A stretch of DNA of 64,000 nt from Salvelinus alpinus (GCF_045679555.1 NC_092093.1:66721714-66785713); one strand, 5' to 3'. Positions 1 to 10,815 are shown, numbered from the stretch's first letter. Program-made: numbers and translations. Notes: generated by a model from the letters alone, not told the origin.

Positions 1-116
1 TGGAAGAGGGCTGGAGGGAGGGAAATTCCTGTGTGATCGTTACAGCCAAGCCCACGCCAACCACCCAGCAGAGTGAGTGAGCCGAGTCAGAGTTCTCGGT
101 TCCTCCTAGTCACCGT

Positions 117-242
117 GTGTGTCCCAAATGGCACCCTATTATTACCTACAAAGTGCATTACTTTTGACCAGAACCCTAAGGGAAAAACCATGTGTGCCCT
201 TGTCAAAAGTAGTGCACTACATAGGGAGCCATTTGGGACACA
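117..242. repeat. Fold-back MITE, 'tcccaaatgg' family
   Basis: The two ends are inverted copies: gtcccaaatggcaccctatt at the left, and agtgcactacataggg followed by ccatttgggacac at the right. The middle carries cttttgaccag and its complement-like partner. The same family recurs at 28016-28092 (one arm) and 49548-49638. I recognise it as a common salmonid non-autonomous repeat; its superfamily cannot be assigned from the sequence. Confidence 0.75.
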
Positions 243-689
243 GACCAATGTTGTTTCACTTCAGATGTGTCTCGTCTGACAGAACGTTGCAATATCAAGC
301 TTCCTTGAAAGGACCCGCTGCTAGCTATTCATTGTCCACGTGTCAATCATGCTCTCTTTGTTTACGTATGTGTCATAAAACCGCGATAGGACTTTACAAC
401 ACAAGGTCCTTGTACATTGCGTTTCCGGCCAATCATTTTTTTTGCATGCCACAGACCTTCTAGTCATCTGGTGGTAAACCTCTGAACACTGAGGCCTGTC
501 ACTCTAGCTTCTCTGTTTGATTCGATCCTTCCTACCTCATTTCCTTGAGATCTATAAGTGATAAATAAGTGAAAGCAAGCAATTCAACTCTGATCAATTC
601 AAGGAAGGTAAGAAGGAAGGATGCATTGCTGAAGTATTTGAACAGGGCCCCTTATGTAATCGATGAGGATCATTAGAGAGTTCAGAGTA

Positions 690-890
690 GCCAGCAGGTA
701 GCCTAGTGTTTAGAGCGTTTGCCTAGTAACTGAAAGGTTGCTGGATTGAATCTCCGAGCTGAATCTCCGAGGTAAAAATCTGTCATTCTGCCCCTGAACA
801 AGGCAGTTAACCCACTGTTCCCCGGTAGGCCGTCATTGTAAATAACAATTTGTTCATAACTGACTTGCCTAGTTAAATTTAAAAAAAACT
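690..890 (+). mobile_element. HpaI-type tRNA-derived SINE
   Basis: A tRNA-like head has an A box around tagcctagtgtttagagcg and a decayed B box near ggttgctggattgaatc. The body contains the HpaI site gttaac in aggcagttaacccactgttc, and the tail reads aactgacttgcctagttaaat. This order is the salmonid HpaI SINE. The copy is mutated in its B box, so RNA polymerase III activity is unlikely. It lies in the tgif1 intron, antisense to the gene. Confidence 0.85.
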
Positions 891-901
891 TGTTAGCATA
901 C

Positions 902-1134
902 CTGTAGTGTGGAGAGCTCCGTCTGCTTGGAGAGCAGGGCTTTCTCCTGTTCAGAGGGGTAGGCATTGTAGCGATGCTCATATAGCCAGTCCCTGAGGAT
1001 CTGCACTGACTCCTTGGGTAGGTTCCCGCGCCTCTTCCTCTTCCCACTGCTACCTCCCGTACTGGATGACAGGTCCAGGGGGGCGTCCATGCTGTCCTCC
1101 TCGTCCGTCTCACTGGTCGACAACGTCATCATGC
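902..1134 (-). CDS. tgif1: tgif1, exon 2: N-terminal part of the TGIF1 TALE homeodomain repressor
   Basis: TGIF1 is a nuclear TALE-class homeodomain protein that represses retinoid and TGF-beta/SMAD2-3 target genes. This internal exon encodes an acidic start ([10 protein letters not shown]), the PLDLS motif that in the family binds the CtBP corepressor, a basic GKRKRRG patch, and homeodomain helices 1-2 with [20 protein letters not shown]. It ends inside the homeodomain after STLQ. Boundaries come from splice signals read on the minus strand: acceptor cacacag before 1134 and donor CAG/gtatgc at 902/901. The two leading bases join the single G ending the 2830-2845 exon to make a Gly codon. [18 protein letters not shown] and the TLQ end favour TGIF1 over TGIF2, which reads SVKILRDWLYLHRY there. 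Helix 3 and the C-terminal repression region are outside the window. Confidence 0.93.
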
Positions 1135-2829
1135 CTGTGTGTGGAAAAGAGAAGAATGGATGTGTGAAAAAATGTCAGTCAGAATTCCCCCAGAATTCCC
1201 CCCAAACACGCCCTTGTCTGTCTGTCTGTCTGCCACCCACCTTCCAACAGCCCAGTGCCAAACGCTAGCTGTCTAGCGGAGGCAGCTGATGTGTCAGAAG
1301 CAAGCTGTCAAGTTCAGCCATGTGATTCATGGAACAGACAGGGAGGAAGAGGGCGGAGGGAGAGGGTGAAGAGGAGGGACATCACAAAGGAAGGCTACGC
1401 CAATGCTGTGTCAGTTATAAAACCTGCCTCGACAAATACTGCAGGCCTACAGGACTGAGCAAACACCTCTTCATGTTGACACTGACACAGTGCAGGAAGC
1501 TACAGCAGGACCCTAGACAGCTGAAATAGTTATTCCAGGGGGAGAATTCCCAAGGCTGTACGAACATCTGTAGTCCATTTGTTTCTTTCTTTCTTTTTCT
1601 AAATAGCCTAATCAAACAGTTATTACAAAATAGTTTATTTACCACAAGCCTTTACAAAAACCTGAATGTCAGGACAATAGATCTATTATCTGGAAGTAAC
1701 ACATTCAAAAATCTAACTTTTATTGCAACTTTATAATTTAGACTGTCTTATTTAAGTTTTAAATTGTAAAAACTAAAATATGGCATCATCTGTAGGCCAT
1801 CATTCCATGTCAACATAATACTGTACTGGATATCACTAGATCTGTCCTTGGCATAGAGGTGGGAAATGGATTTTTTTTTTTTTACATTGAAGTTGGAATG
1901 AGGTAATTATGTAGGATTGTATGAGGAAGGGGGGAGGGGGACTTGTTGCAAATAAACGTCTCAAGACTAAACAAAATAATCTTGTTCGTCGAACCATTAT
2001 TTTACTACAATTTTAACGTTTTTGAAAGAGTTACTCATTTCTGACTTTAAGTATATTACTCATTCGGGGGAATTTAGCGTTTTGTAAGCTCTACTCTAAG
2101 GAATTTCAAAGTTTAAACAATGTGTAGAAGTTCGTGTAGTCTAACACGAGGTCGACGAATGCGAGAGCAGCGTCGCAGAATGAAAGCCAACAGCAACTTC
2201 ACAAAGGAGGTCAGGATTTGAACGCTGTGCCAGTAGAAAATCAGGGCTCTAGAAGTCTGCTGCAAATTTCTCACAATCTAATTTCATTCAACAATGAGGC
2301 ACATAATACAACGTATACCGAGATAATGAAACCATGTTGCAGCTAAACTAGCAGAGGGAACTTACTCTGCATCGTTGGGGCAACAAATGTGATACATTTT
2401 AATTAACTAAATGCGTGGTGACGTAAGGGTTTAGAGATGCCCTCTAATTTAGCCAATCCATCTAGATGTACCCGAAAGGAATTAGCTAGTAATTGGAAAC
2501 TTGTTCATTATGAACTAAGTTTTCAGAGTAAGTTAAGTATCTAACACTATTGTATAACAAAATGGTTATGATATTTACTCGATGCCTTTAACTAGTCAAC
2601 CTTGAAAGATAACAATTCCTTGCATTTGAAACGGTTTAAATCAAAAGGCATATACGAAAAACAATTTTGACAGCCCGCCTGCACACGGGGGGGACCCTGT
2701 TTTGACTGGAGCAAACAATAGGCGGCGTTGCTTGCATTGAAAAATGCATTATGCGCGATCTCCCTCAATATATTTTCTGATACACGCGTGTTATCGAAAT
2801 CAGCAGGCCGATGAAAAAAGGCGACCTAC
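1135..2829 (-). other. tgif1: tgif1 intron 1
   Basis: A 1.7-kb phase-1 intron lies between the donor GTAGGT (starting at 2829) and the acceptor ending at 1135. It contains no open frame that resembles a known protein. The stretch around 1885-2450 is AT-rich, and about 2140-2200 is locally richer in CpG. No transposon end was recognised. Confidence 0.7.
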
Positions 2830-2845
2830 CCTTTTTTGTCTTCAT
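2830..2845 (-). CDS. tgif1: tgif1, exon 1 coding part (start codon, 16 nt)
   Basis: Too short for an ORF search. On the minus strand, ATG at 2845-2843 begins Met-Lys-Thr-Lys-Lys and one further G before a GTAGGT donor. Spliced in phase to 1134 it gives MKTKKG followed by [16 protein letters not shown]. This lines up with the mammalian TGIF1 isoform that begins MKGKKG and continues to an SETEDEDSMD block. The phase fits exactly (one base here, two bases at the next acceptor). A later donor two codons on would break the frame. Alternative first exons, known for TGIF1, may lie elsewhere. Confidence 0.8.
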
Positions 2846-3250
2846 ATCCGTTAGAAATCCCCTTTTCACGTTGGTCACGAGAGGAGCGCAGTATTTTTTT
2901 TCTTCTTCTCGAATTGTATTCGTTTATTGGCGGATCCTTTTTCTCAGGATATTCCACACCTATACTCCAAATGGTTAAACGGCTTCGTTCATTGATTTAT
3001 TTTAGGTCATAGAACCGTTCCTCGGTTTCTTAATTTGTTTGAGACGCAATGGGCTACTTATGCCAGGGGTAGGCTACCTGAAGTCCGCTGCTCGACTTGG
3101 CGAAGCCTTTCTCATTCAATGTGTGTTTGATCATGAAACTGGGTGACAGCTATCTTTGACAGCTGCGTGACTCAACGCACAAAGATCCTCCCACTTTAGA
3201 GGGAAGAGCAAAAAATCTCTGACATCAGCATGGTTTTTGCAATGGCATAT
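2846..3250 (-). promoter_or_regulatory. tgif1: tgif1 5' UTR and proximal promoter region (inferred)
   Basis: This stretch lies immediately upstream of the tgif1 start codon on the minus strand. It is less repetitive than its surroundings and contains scattered CpGs (cacgcgtg near 2783 lies just downstream, tcacgagaggagcgc at 2875-2890). No convincing TATA box or transcription start can be fixed by eye. The label rests on position alone. Confidence 0.35.
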
Positions 3251-4120
3251 TCACAATTTGACCAAACAACCGCTAGAATATATTCTACTTTTATGTTACA
3301 AATGAAGGGCTATAATTGAAATGCGTAGCTGTAGGTATGGAAGCTACGGACATTGCAGATCTTGCAGCAGTTGTCGTGCACAATGTTGAAAACAAACAAC
3401 CGCAGCATGGCTGGGCTGCTTCTCATCAGTGTTTCGGACGCGGATTCTCTAATTGACTAGCCTATTCATGTATCATTTCTATGCTCATGTTTATATCAAT
3501 AGCAGAGCCCTATTAGCATATTCATTATTTCTTTAGCTAATGCATTATGCAACAAATGTGATGGTTGTCAATTTGTCAACGGGGATAGGCTAATAGCCAA
3601 TGTCAGCGGTAAGGACTGTCAGCGATTTTATGCTTGCATTGATCAATTCAAATAGCATTTGAGAGTGGTTGCATAAATCTACTTCTGCATTGACATGAAC
3701 ACAATCTCGCCGAACAACCGCTAGAATATATTCTACTTTTGTGTTACAAATGAAGGGCTATAATTGAAATGCGTAGCTGTAGGTATGGAAGCTAAGGACA
3801 TTGCAGATCTTGCAGCAGTTTTAGTGCACAATGTTGAAAACAACATCCGCAGCATGGCTGGGCTGCTTCTCATCAGTATTTCATACACGGCTTCTCTAAT
3901 TGGCTAGTCTATTCCTGTATCAATTTCTGTGCCCATTTTTTCATAAATAGCCGAGCCTCATTAGCATATTCCTTATTTCATTAGCTAATGCATTACGCAA
4001 CAAATGTGATGGTTGTCAATTTGTCAGGGATAGGCTAATATCCAATGTCAGCCGTAAGGATTGATCTAATCAGTACCATTTGAGCGATTGCCTAAATATA
4101 TCGATACATGTTATGCTGCA
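3251..4120. repeat. 448-bp tandem duplication upstream of tgif1
   Basis: Two direct copies lie head to tail, about 3251-3698 and 3699-4120. For example cgctagaatatattctactt occurs at 3271 and 3719, and cattgcagatcttgcagcag occurs once in each copy. Later shared blocks include caacaaatgtgatggttgtc and ataggctaatagccaatgtc (changed at one base in copy 2). The copies differ by scattered substitutions and small indels. No open frame is conserved between them, so this is duplicated non-coding sequence. Confidence 0.88.
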
Positions 4121-4400
4121 TTTCCAAACTGGGTTCCAAACTGGTTGAATCAACGTTGTTTCAACGTCATTTGTCAACATATTTTGTGTGACATGGAATT
4201 TATGTGGAAAATAGTTTGGATTTTTAAAAAGGCACCAACTTCAACTGTTGTTTTGAGGGTGAAAGTTCAACCACAGGATTATGTCATCATGGTAACCAAT
4301 TTTCAACATAGACAAACCATAGACAAACCAAGAAATATGTTGAATGTGTACCTTTTAAACAACATCAGCTTTTCAACATTATATCCACGATCAGAAAAAA
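4121..4400. repeat. Probable Angel-like MITE sequence
   Basis: The block contains ttgaatcaacgttgtttcaa and later ccaattttcaacatagacaa, the kind of self-complementary 'gttgaatcaacg' sequence that is dispersed in fish genomes. A short direct repeat (catagacaaaccatagacaaacc) sits at 4308-4331. The ends are not sharp enough to define the element. An open frame across it (4088-4510) has no recognisable protein features. Confidence 0.4.
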
Positions 4401-4750
4401 AACTAGGCTGGGCATCACCTCCTACTGGAGAGTTGATCTATCTACAGCTATCTCTTTGGTCTCCTATCCAGGGTTTTAACCAAGCTGTGATATTTGTCAC
4501 TGATGACTGAGATCTCCACATAATAACTAAATAAATTCACTGTTGCCTTTGAAGTCATTCCAAAAGGTCGGTTTAAGAAAGCAAATGAAATGTAGCCATT
4601 CTTTATAAGTCATACAGCATGTTATTAATTATACTATTTAGGCCTATATAGCATTTGCAAAGTCATCAACAGCTATTGTTTCAATTCAACCCAGGGTTCA
4701 ATTAAAACTAGACAGTACATATAGGCCTAAGGTTTCAAGCTTTGGTTGAT

Positions 4751-4950
4751 TTCAAATTTAATCTACAACTTAATCATTAATATGTTGGGTTCACGTCTCC
4801 ATCTCAACCAAAAATCATAGTTAAAGAATTGGACTAAATCAAATCGAACTTTATTTAAAAGTTAGATTTGATTTAGTCCTATTCTTTACCTATGATTTTT
4901 GGTTGAGATGCAGACGTGAACCCAACTTATCAATTATTAATTTGTAGGCC
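4751..4950. repeat. Fold-back (hairpin) element
   Basis: The arms are inverted copies about 60-80 bp long. The left arm reads gttgggttcacgtctccatc then tcaaccaaaaatcatag (about 4784-4822). The right arm reads cctatgatttttggttgaga then gcagacgtgaacccaac (about 4889-4925). The outer flanks (aaatttaatctacaactt and attaatttgtaggccaac) also pair loosely. The centre is only about 30 bp. It has the form of a MITE with no coding capacity. Confidence 0.8.
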
Positions 4951-7083
4951 AACTGGATATTGAATTATGTTTGGTTACCAACGCACCCAAATATAAATAT
5001 GTGAAGGAGCTGTATCAATGTATCCATGGCCACATTTTGAGGTTACTGTAACTATAAATGTATTTTTATGTAATCATAGAAAGCGTGCATGTTCAAGATA
5101 ACATGCAAAGGTCGCAGGTCTGTGGAGATCTTCACAAATGCTGTAATAATCTGCACAGAATCTCGAACAACATTGATCACTTTCACTATGTACTTTTCAT
5201 GTAATCTCAACTGTAATCCAGGTCATTTGGTTGTGCTAATAGATAAAACACAGTGATCACACATAAATGTGCGATATGCAGATATCGCTCCTCCATTGCC
5301 TGGTTGCAAAAATTCTAATAGTTGACCTAATTTCAGTTTATTTAGCAAAAAAACATTATGTAGAGAATCATTGTACCTTCTATATCGCTGTGAAATATCT
5401 TTTCAGTTTCCAAAAATATTGTATTTTCAGCTGTTTGAAGCTGTGTACAAAACCAAAAGTAAAAGAAGCTTAAACAACATTAAATGAATGGGAAGCATAG
5501 AAATATCACACATAGAACATATATACCGCTTCTTAAACTCGCTTTCAATTAAAATGACAGATCTATAACTCATATTTCTATGTAAATTTGGTTGGGTTGC
5601 CCAAAAAGTTACATGTCGCTTTAAGTTGTTATAAAAATACTAAATATCTGACATTATATTCCCATTTTAACTTGTTGTACTTTAAATGATTGAAAGTGCA
5701 GTGATAACACATTTAGAATTTGTGGTTTTAGATGGTTGAAGTCAGTGACAACACATTGAGAATTCAACAAACTTCTGGCTCTCTTTGAATGGGTGAATAA
5801 AGGCTGAAATCTCATTGATGAACATCTCAGACAAATATGACCTAATTCTACCTCAAGCGTGGATATGTTATAGCATATAGCCAGCCTACATATGATAATA
5901 ATTGATGATCCAGGAAACAATATACTCTGTGGGCCTATTAGGCTCTCGGGGAGGGGCCATGGAAAGCAACACAGTGGAAAGGGATCACCCCTATTCCTAT
6001 TCAACACAATCTGTTACTTTGTTGCTTTTCTTTCTGTAACTAGGGGTCAGATAGTACTACGTTTTGTCCACTGACCATGTGAGGACTGCACCATTTTTAA
6101 AGGGCTCGTGTCGCCACCCCCTATGATATTAAAACCGGTACCTTACCAGAATACTGTGTACACGATGACGTAATCGTGAAAAGCACAGGTAAAGTACAGG
6201 GCTGCTCTCTGCTGGCGATAACTATACATTGCACGTTTCGTAAGAATACTATCAGAAATTACGAGGCGAAGGGAGAGGGTCCACTCCCGTCAAAATCTGT
6301 CCACGCGGGAATATCGGTCTGCTTATTGCTTTCCCTCCTTTGGGAAAACTACTCACATTGTTAATGCGGAGACAAGACCATATCGTCATTATATACAGTA
6401 TCTGATAATATTAAAAGTGACAATTTCATTTGGAATAATGTTAATTTCGAAAAACGTAACTCTGAATATTATTAAATCTCAGTGAATTAATAATATGAAG
6501 TGTTTTTCTAAATGAACAGCATACCAAATACTAAATTGGATGCAATTTGATGCATGCTAATGAGCTTTTCTGCCCCATAGACAGTGCCCCATAGACTGAA
6601 AATACATTCATATTGTATAGCTCTGCTTTAGATGTTTAAAACAATTGTACATAGTAATTAAAAAAATAGCCTACAAGGCCTCAAAACTGCCAGTATGTTT
6701 GCGCTATCATGTCAACTCGTTGTTATGCCCAAACAATGTTCACTTAACAACGACAACAATGGCGCAGGAAAGAGCATAAAAACAGGTAGCTTCAAAACTA
6801 TACATGCCATTTGCCTAACAGGAAAGTTTGGGGGTAACAGTTTGATTAACCTATTTATATATATCAAATAGCTCGTTCACAAGCTTTCCCTTTAGTTGAC
6901 ATGCAATGACACATGTTAGCTGGTTGAAATGGAGATCTACCAATACGATCTCTGTGAGATGAGTAATGTCTATTTCAGACCATGTCCACGTGGTTTAATT
7001 CAGGTAATACAATACAGGTGAGGTAGGCCTAATAGGGATCTTTACATATTGATGAAAGATTGTGCACAACATTATTTAAATAA
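4951..7083. other. Intergenic sequence between tgif1 and otud1, no feature recognised
   Basis: About 2.1 kb of AT-rich sequence. Open frames are short (at most 117 codons at 5654-6007, minus) and show no family motif or splice context. A short GC-richer island at 6100-6340 lies in the region but carries no recognisable signal. I see no mobile-element end here. Confidence 0.5.
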
Positions 7084-7268
7084 TTTTTATTTAACTAGGC
7101 AAGTCAGTTAAGAACAAATTCTTACTTACAATGACGGCCTAGGAATAGTGGGTTAACTGCCTTGTTCAGAGGCAGAACGACAGATTTTTTCCTTGTCAGC
7201 TCAGGGATGCGATCTAGCAACCTTCCAGTTACTAGCCCAGCGCACTAACCACTAAGCTACATGCCGCC
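7084..7268 (-). mobile_element. HpaI-type SINE, reverse orientation
   Basis: Read on the minus strand this has the tRNA-like head (box A near gtagcttagtggttagtgcg), the HpaI site in the aggcagttaacccactatt segment, and the aactgacttgcctagttaaa tail at the left end. It belongs to the same family as 690-890. Several substitutions show it is an old copy. Confidence 0.85.
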
Positions 7269-7971
7269 CCAATAATAGTGTAATAACAGATTGTTTAACA
7301 TATATTTTCACATACTGTGTTTTCCGTACTGTAAACGAACAAAAATAAATAATGACTGAAGTTTTTAAGCACAGTAGTCTACATTGGCAAATAACCACTT
7401 AAAAGCTAATGGATAGAAAATGCATTAGGCTGTATTGAATAGAATACAATCGGGATAAAAAAAAAGGCATTACAATCCTTTCAAGGACGGGACCTCGCTT
7501 TACTCTCAAGAAGTAATGAGGGTTGTGAGTCATTTTTGCGCATATCCGTGCGCTTAACAGTGATGTAGCTTTTGGCACGCTTTGCGCATACCAGAGTGGC
7601 GACGCCGCCCTGACTCCGCCGACTGGAACGAGAGAACTTCCGAGAGTGTACTGTGACACATCAAAACCTTTGAATTCCCTCGCTGCGGTCATTACTGCTC
7701 TACGTACAACTACTTCAACAGTTGGCTATGAGGGGAGACGAAGCGGTGAGTGTCCGGTTACACTTTTCAGGTCTAAAATTAGGGAGACTACGCTGACGCA
7801 ATATGGCTAAAATCGGTCCTATGAGTGACAACGGGTACAAGACACCGGATCCATGGAAACGTATCGTACAACTTAGCTGTTATTGATGACAGAGTGTATT
7901 TTGGGCCTTTGTTGTCATCTTTCCGTAACACTTGGGGCTGTAGCGTTTTGTATAAAGGCGAGTCTTCCAAA
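7269..7971 (+). promoter_or_regulatory. otud1: otud1 upstream region and 5' UTR
   Basis: This stretch precedes the otud1 start codon. GC content and CpG density rise from about 7540 (for example gacgccgccctgactccgcc at 7600-7620), as expected near a promoter. The frame of otud1 stays open upstream to 7825 but holds no in-frame ATG, so that extension is 5' UTR. No TATA box could be placed with confidence. Confidence 0.45.
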
Positions 7972-9342
7972 ATGCAGTTGTACAGCAGTGCGTTGACACA
8001 CTATCCCGGATCCTCTCGCAAAGTTTCGATAACTATCACAAGTGGTACCATTACTGACCATTTGTCCAGGACAACAACGAGCTCTGCAAATAATAAACCG
8101 AGTGGGCTTACTCCAACAGTGACTAACGGGAATCCGGTAGGAGAGACTCAATCTACCGCAAACATGCCCGCTGCTTTTTCATGTTACGAGGCTGCTTCCA
8201 TGAAGCCAGTCTACTACACTTCTACCGCAGAGATAATCATTCATCGGCCTGACGGAGTTGAGAGATACGTACCAGTGCACATCATAAAGGAGACCCAGAC
8301 AAAACCGGCTCCGTCGGACTCATATTCACAAGATGTTGTGATTCAGGCGCGTGACCGAGATGATCATTTGGACACAGACTTGATTGTGGACTTAATTGAT
8401 CACTTGAGAGGTAGATGGGGTCTACTCGATGATAGTCAAAACGTGGAACGTGAAAATAACCTGATAAATGTTGACAAGAACGATGGACCAAGTTACAGAA
8501 AGTGTGAGGAGCGAATGAACATGGCAAATGGAACGGGGAAACCCGTTACAAGTGACACTGTGAACCCGAAACGCCATCAGAACTTAGAGGCGCAGTCGAC
8601 CCATTTAGGCCAGAATATAGTGGATTCCTGTGAAAGTAAAAATGACAGTGAATACTCGGACCTGGACTCTCCATCAGGCGAGGCGCAGCTCTTTGAGCTC
8701 TGTGTCCTACAGGAGCCGTCTCCGCGGAGAGATGCAAAAAGGGGCGACATCAACGACAAGGTGACGTGCTACATAGCGGAGGTGGAGAAACAGAACAGGT
8801 ACATTCAGGAGAGGGCACACAAGTACAGATTCCACATCATCCCTGACGGCAACTGTCTGTACAGGGCGGTGTGTAAAGCCGCCTATGGAGAGCAGTCTAT
8901 GCACAACGAGCTGAGAGAGCAGACGATGCACCATATAGCCGACCACTTGGATGAGTTTAACCCCATCATTGAGGGGGATGTCGGGGAGTTCTTGATCAAT
9001 GCAGCTCAGGACGGCGCCTGGGCGGGTTATCCGGAGCTTCTGGCGATGAGTCAGATGTTGAATGTGAACATTTACCTAACCACAGGAGGTAGCTTGGAGA
9101 GCCCCACGGTTTCAACCATGGTGCACTACCTGGGGGAAGATGATTCGTCCAAACCCGCTGTCTGGTTGAGTTGGCTCAGCAACGGACACTATGATGTCTT
9201 GCTGGACAGGTGTGTGGCCAACCCAGAGTATGACGAGTGGTTTCATCGCTCTCAGATGCAAAGGAAACGGGACGAAGAGCTGGCCAAGTCGATGGCAGCA
9301 TCACTGTCTAAAATGTACATTGAGCAAAACGGTCACATTTGA
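7972..9342 (+). CDS. otud1: OTUD1, OTU-domain deubiquitinase (complete, single exon)
   Basis: OTUD1 is a cysteine isopeptidase that removes ubiquitin, preferentially K63 chains, from signalling proteins; human substrates reported include SMAD7 and innate-immune regulators. The 456-residue product begins MQLYSS like the mammalian protein, which sets the start at 7972; the upstream open frame lacks an ATG. Residues 1-255 are low-complexity and probably disordered. An AEVEKQNRYIQ helix leads into the OTU fold (about 280-410), with Asp292 and Cys295 in PDGNCLYRA and His406 in LSNGHYD. The Cys-to-His spacing of 111 matches human C320-H431. A ubiquitin-interacting motif follows at about 434-450 (DEELAKSMAASLSKM). 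The human gene is also intronless. Length is slightly under the human 481, through a shorter disordered region. No disabling change is seen. Confidence 0.97.
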   Translation: MQLYSSALTHYPGSSRKVSITITSGTITDHLSRTTTSSANNKPSGLTPTVTNGNPVGETQSTANMPAAFSCYEAASMKPVYYTSTAEIIIHRPDGVERYVPVHIIKETQTKPAPSDSYSQDVVIQARDRDDHLDTDLIVDLIDHLRGRWGLLDDSQNVERENNLINVDKNDGPSYRKCEERMNMANGTGKPVTSDTVNPKRHQNLEAQSTHLGQNIVDSCESKNDSEYSDLDSPSGEAQLFELCVLQEPSPRRDAKRGDINDKVTCYIAEVEKQNRYIQERAHKYRFHIIPDGNCLYRAVCKAAYGEQSMHNELREQTMHHIADHLDEFNPIIEGDVGEFLINAAQDGAWAGYPELLAMSQMLNVNIYLTTGGSLESPTVSTMVHYLGEDDSSKPAVWLSWLSNGHYDVLLDRCVANPEYDEWFHRSQMQRKRDEELAKSMAASLSKMYIEQNGHI

Positions 9343-9711
9343 AACCAATAGTTATTCAACTGCTGCATTCAAATGTTAATCAGCCTGTCTCTCTTTCTCT
9401 CTCACTTTCTCTTTAAACCGATTGCACTTTGATTCTGTGTGTTTGTGACTTCAACATTGCCTTAATGACATTTTCTAAGTTTTGTATTGTATCTGAATTG
9501 AAGTGCAGTGCACATGTTATATTTAATAATGTTGTGTTGTAAATAGACTAAACGACAAAATGTTAGTTCCAAGTGATGCTTGAAGGAGCTTGTATTATTT
9601 CCCATACATTGATGTGTTTTGTTTGAAGTGAATGGGTTGGAATTACTCTGTAACAACCTAAAAAAAAATGGTGTCAACTGGTTAAATAGACATTTGTTGA
9701 TACTAAATCTA
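9343..9711 (+). other. otud1: otud1 3' UTR (inferred)
   Basis: AT-rich sequence follows the otud1 stop codon, with TTTAATAATG-type stretches. I find no AATAAA before the Tc1-like element that begins at 9712. The first AATAAA motifs (near 9770 and 9801) lie inside that transposon, so the native polyadenylation site could be further right or the transposon may supply one. Confidence 0.45.
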
Positions 9712-10815
9712 TACTTAACAAAAATATAAAAGCAACATGTAATGTGTTGGTCCCATGTTTCATGAGCTGAAATAAAAGATCCCAGAAATGTTCCATATGG
9801 AAATAAAGCTTATTTCTCTCCAGTTTTGTGCAAAAATGTGTTTACATCCCTGTTAGTGAGCATTTCTCCTTTGCCAAAATAATCTATCCACCTGACAGAT
9901 ATGGCATATCAAGAAGCTGATTAAACAGCATGATCATTACACAGGTGCACTTTGTGCTGGGGACAATAACGCCTTGATCACACCGACAGTGTCATTCCGC
10001 AAAATGTTACTCAACGTCATCTGGATAGGTGTGCAACAAAAGTTCAACATTCACCTTCTATTACCGTTTCTGTCAAGCCGTCTACGCATACAGTTTGATG
10101 CATACGTTCGATAAATCCAACGTATCCCCCACACAGAACACACTGCAACTGCCTCTGCAATGCAATGCTGCAAGGCAAACACAGCGTTCCATTGGAAGTT
10201 AATGTACTTCTGGTGTACCAAAATGCAATGACGCTGTTGGTGTGATCGATGCGTAAGAGGCCACTGTAAAATATTCAGTTTTGTCACCCAACACAATGCC
10301 ACAGATGTCTCAAATTTTGAGGGCACGTGTAATTGGCGTGCTGACAGCAGGAATGTCCAACAGAGCTGTTGCCAGAGAATTGAATGTTAATTTCTCGACC
10401 ATAAACCACCTCCAACATAATTTTAGAGATTTCCGCTGTACATCCAACCAGCCTCACAACCCGCAGACCACGTGTAACCAAGCCAGCCCAGGACCTCAAT
10501 ATCCGGATTCTTTACCTGCGGGATTGTCTGAGGGGTGGGGGGTGCTGAGGAGTATTTCTGTCTGTAATAAAGCCCTTTTGTGTGGAAAAACTGATTGTCT
10601 GGGCCTGGCTCCCCAGTGGGTGGACCTGGCTACCAAGTGGGTGGGCCTATGCCCTCCCAGGCACACCCGTGGCTGCCCCCCTGCCCAGTCATGTGAGATC
10701 CATAGATTAAGGGCCTAATTTATTTATTTAAATTGACTGATTTCCTTCTATGAACTGTAACTCAGTTAAATCTTTGAAATTGTTGCATACTGCGTTAATA
10801 TTTTTGTTCAGTTTA
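9712..10815 (+). mobile_element. Tc1/mariner element, internally deleted
   Basis: The ends are inverted: acttaacaaaaatat at the left and atatttttgttcagt at the right, flanked by TA. Internal sequence (gtgctggggacaataa, cacaatgccacagatgtct) marks a salmonid Tc1 family. It is about 1.1 kb, short for an autonomous Tc1 element, because most of the transposase is missing. It sits directly downstream of otud1. Confidence 0.85.
10281..10530 (+). pseudogene. Tc1 transposase remnant, N-terminal helix-turn-helix only
   Basis: The frame encodes MSQILRARVIGVLTAGMSNR and AVARELNVNFSTINHLQ. This is the first helix-turn-helix (paired-like) DNA-binding region of a Tc1 transposase, followed by decayed sequence. 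The catalytic DDE domain is absent, since the element runs directly into its 3' non-coding end. It cannot encode an active enzyme. Confidence 0.75.

Larger units (their letters stand above)
1..901 (-). other. tgif1: tgif1 intron 2 (partial)
   Basis: This stretch lies downstream of the tgif1 homeobox-start exon on the minus strand and begins with the splice donor gtatgc at 901. I see no homeodomain helix-3 exon (the expected VCNWFINARRR block) on the minus strand here, so the next exon lies beyond the left edge. The intron holds a fold-back repeat (117-242) and a SINE (690-890). The rest is unremarkable. Confidence 0.7.

Noticed and set aside
4088..4510. 140-codon plus-strand frame
   Set aside because: Lies over MITE-like sequence and shows no protein family features.
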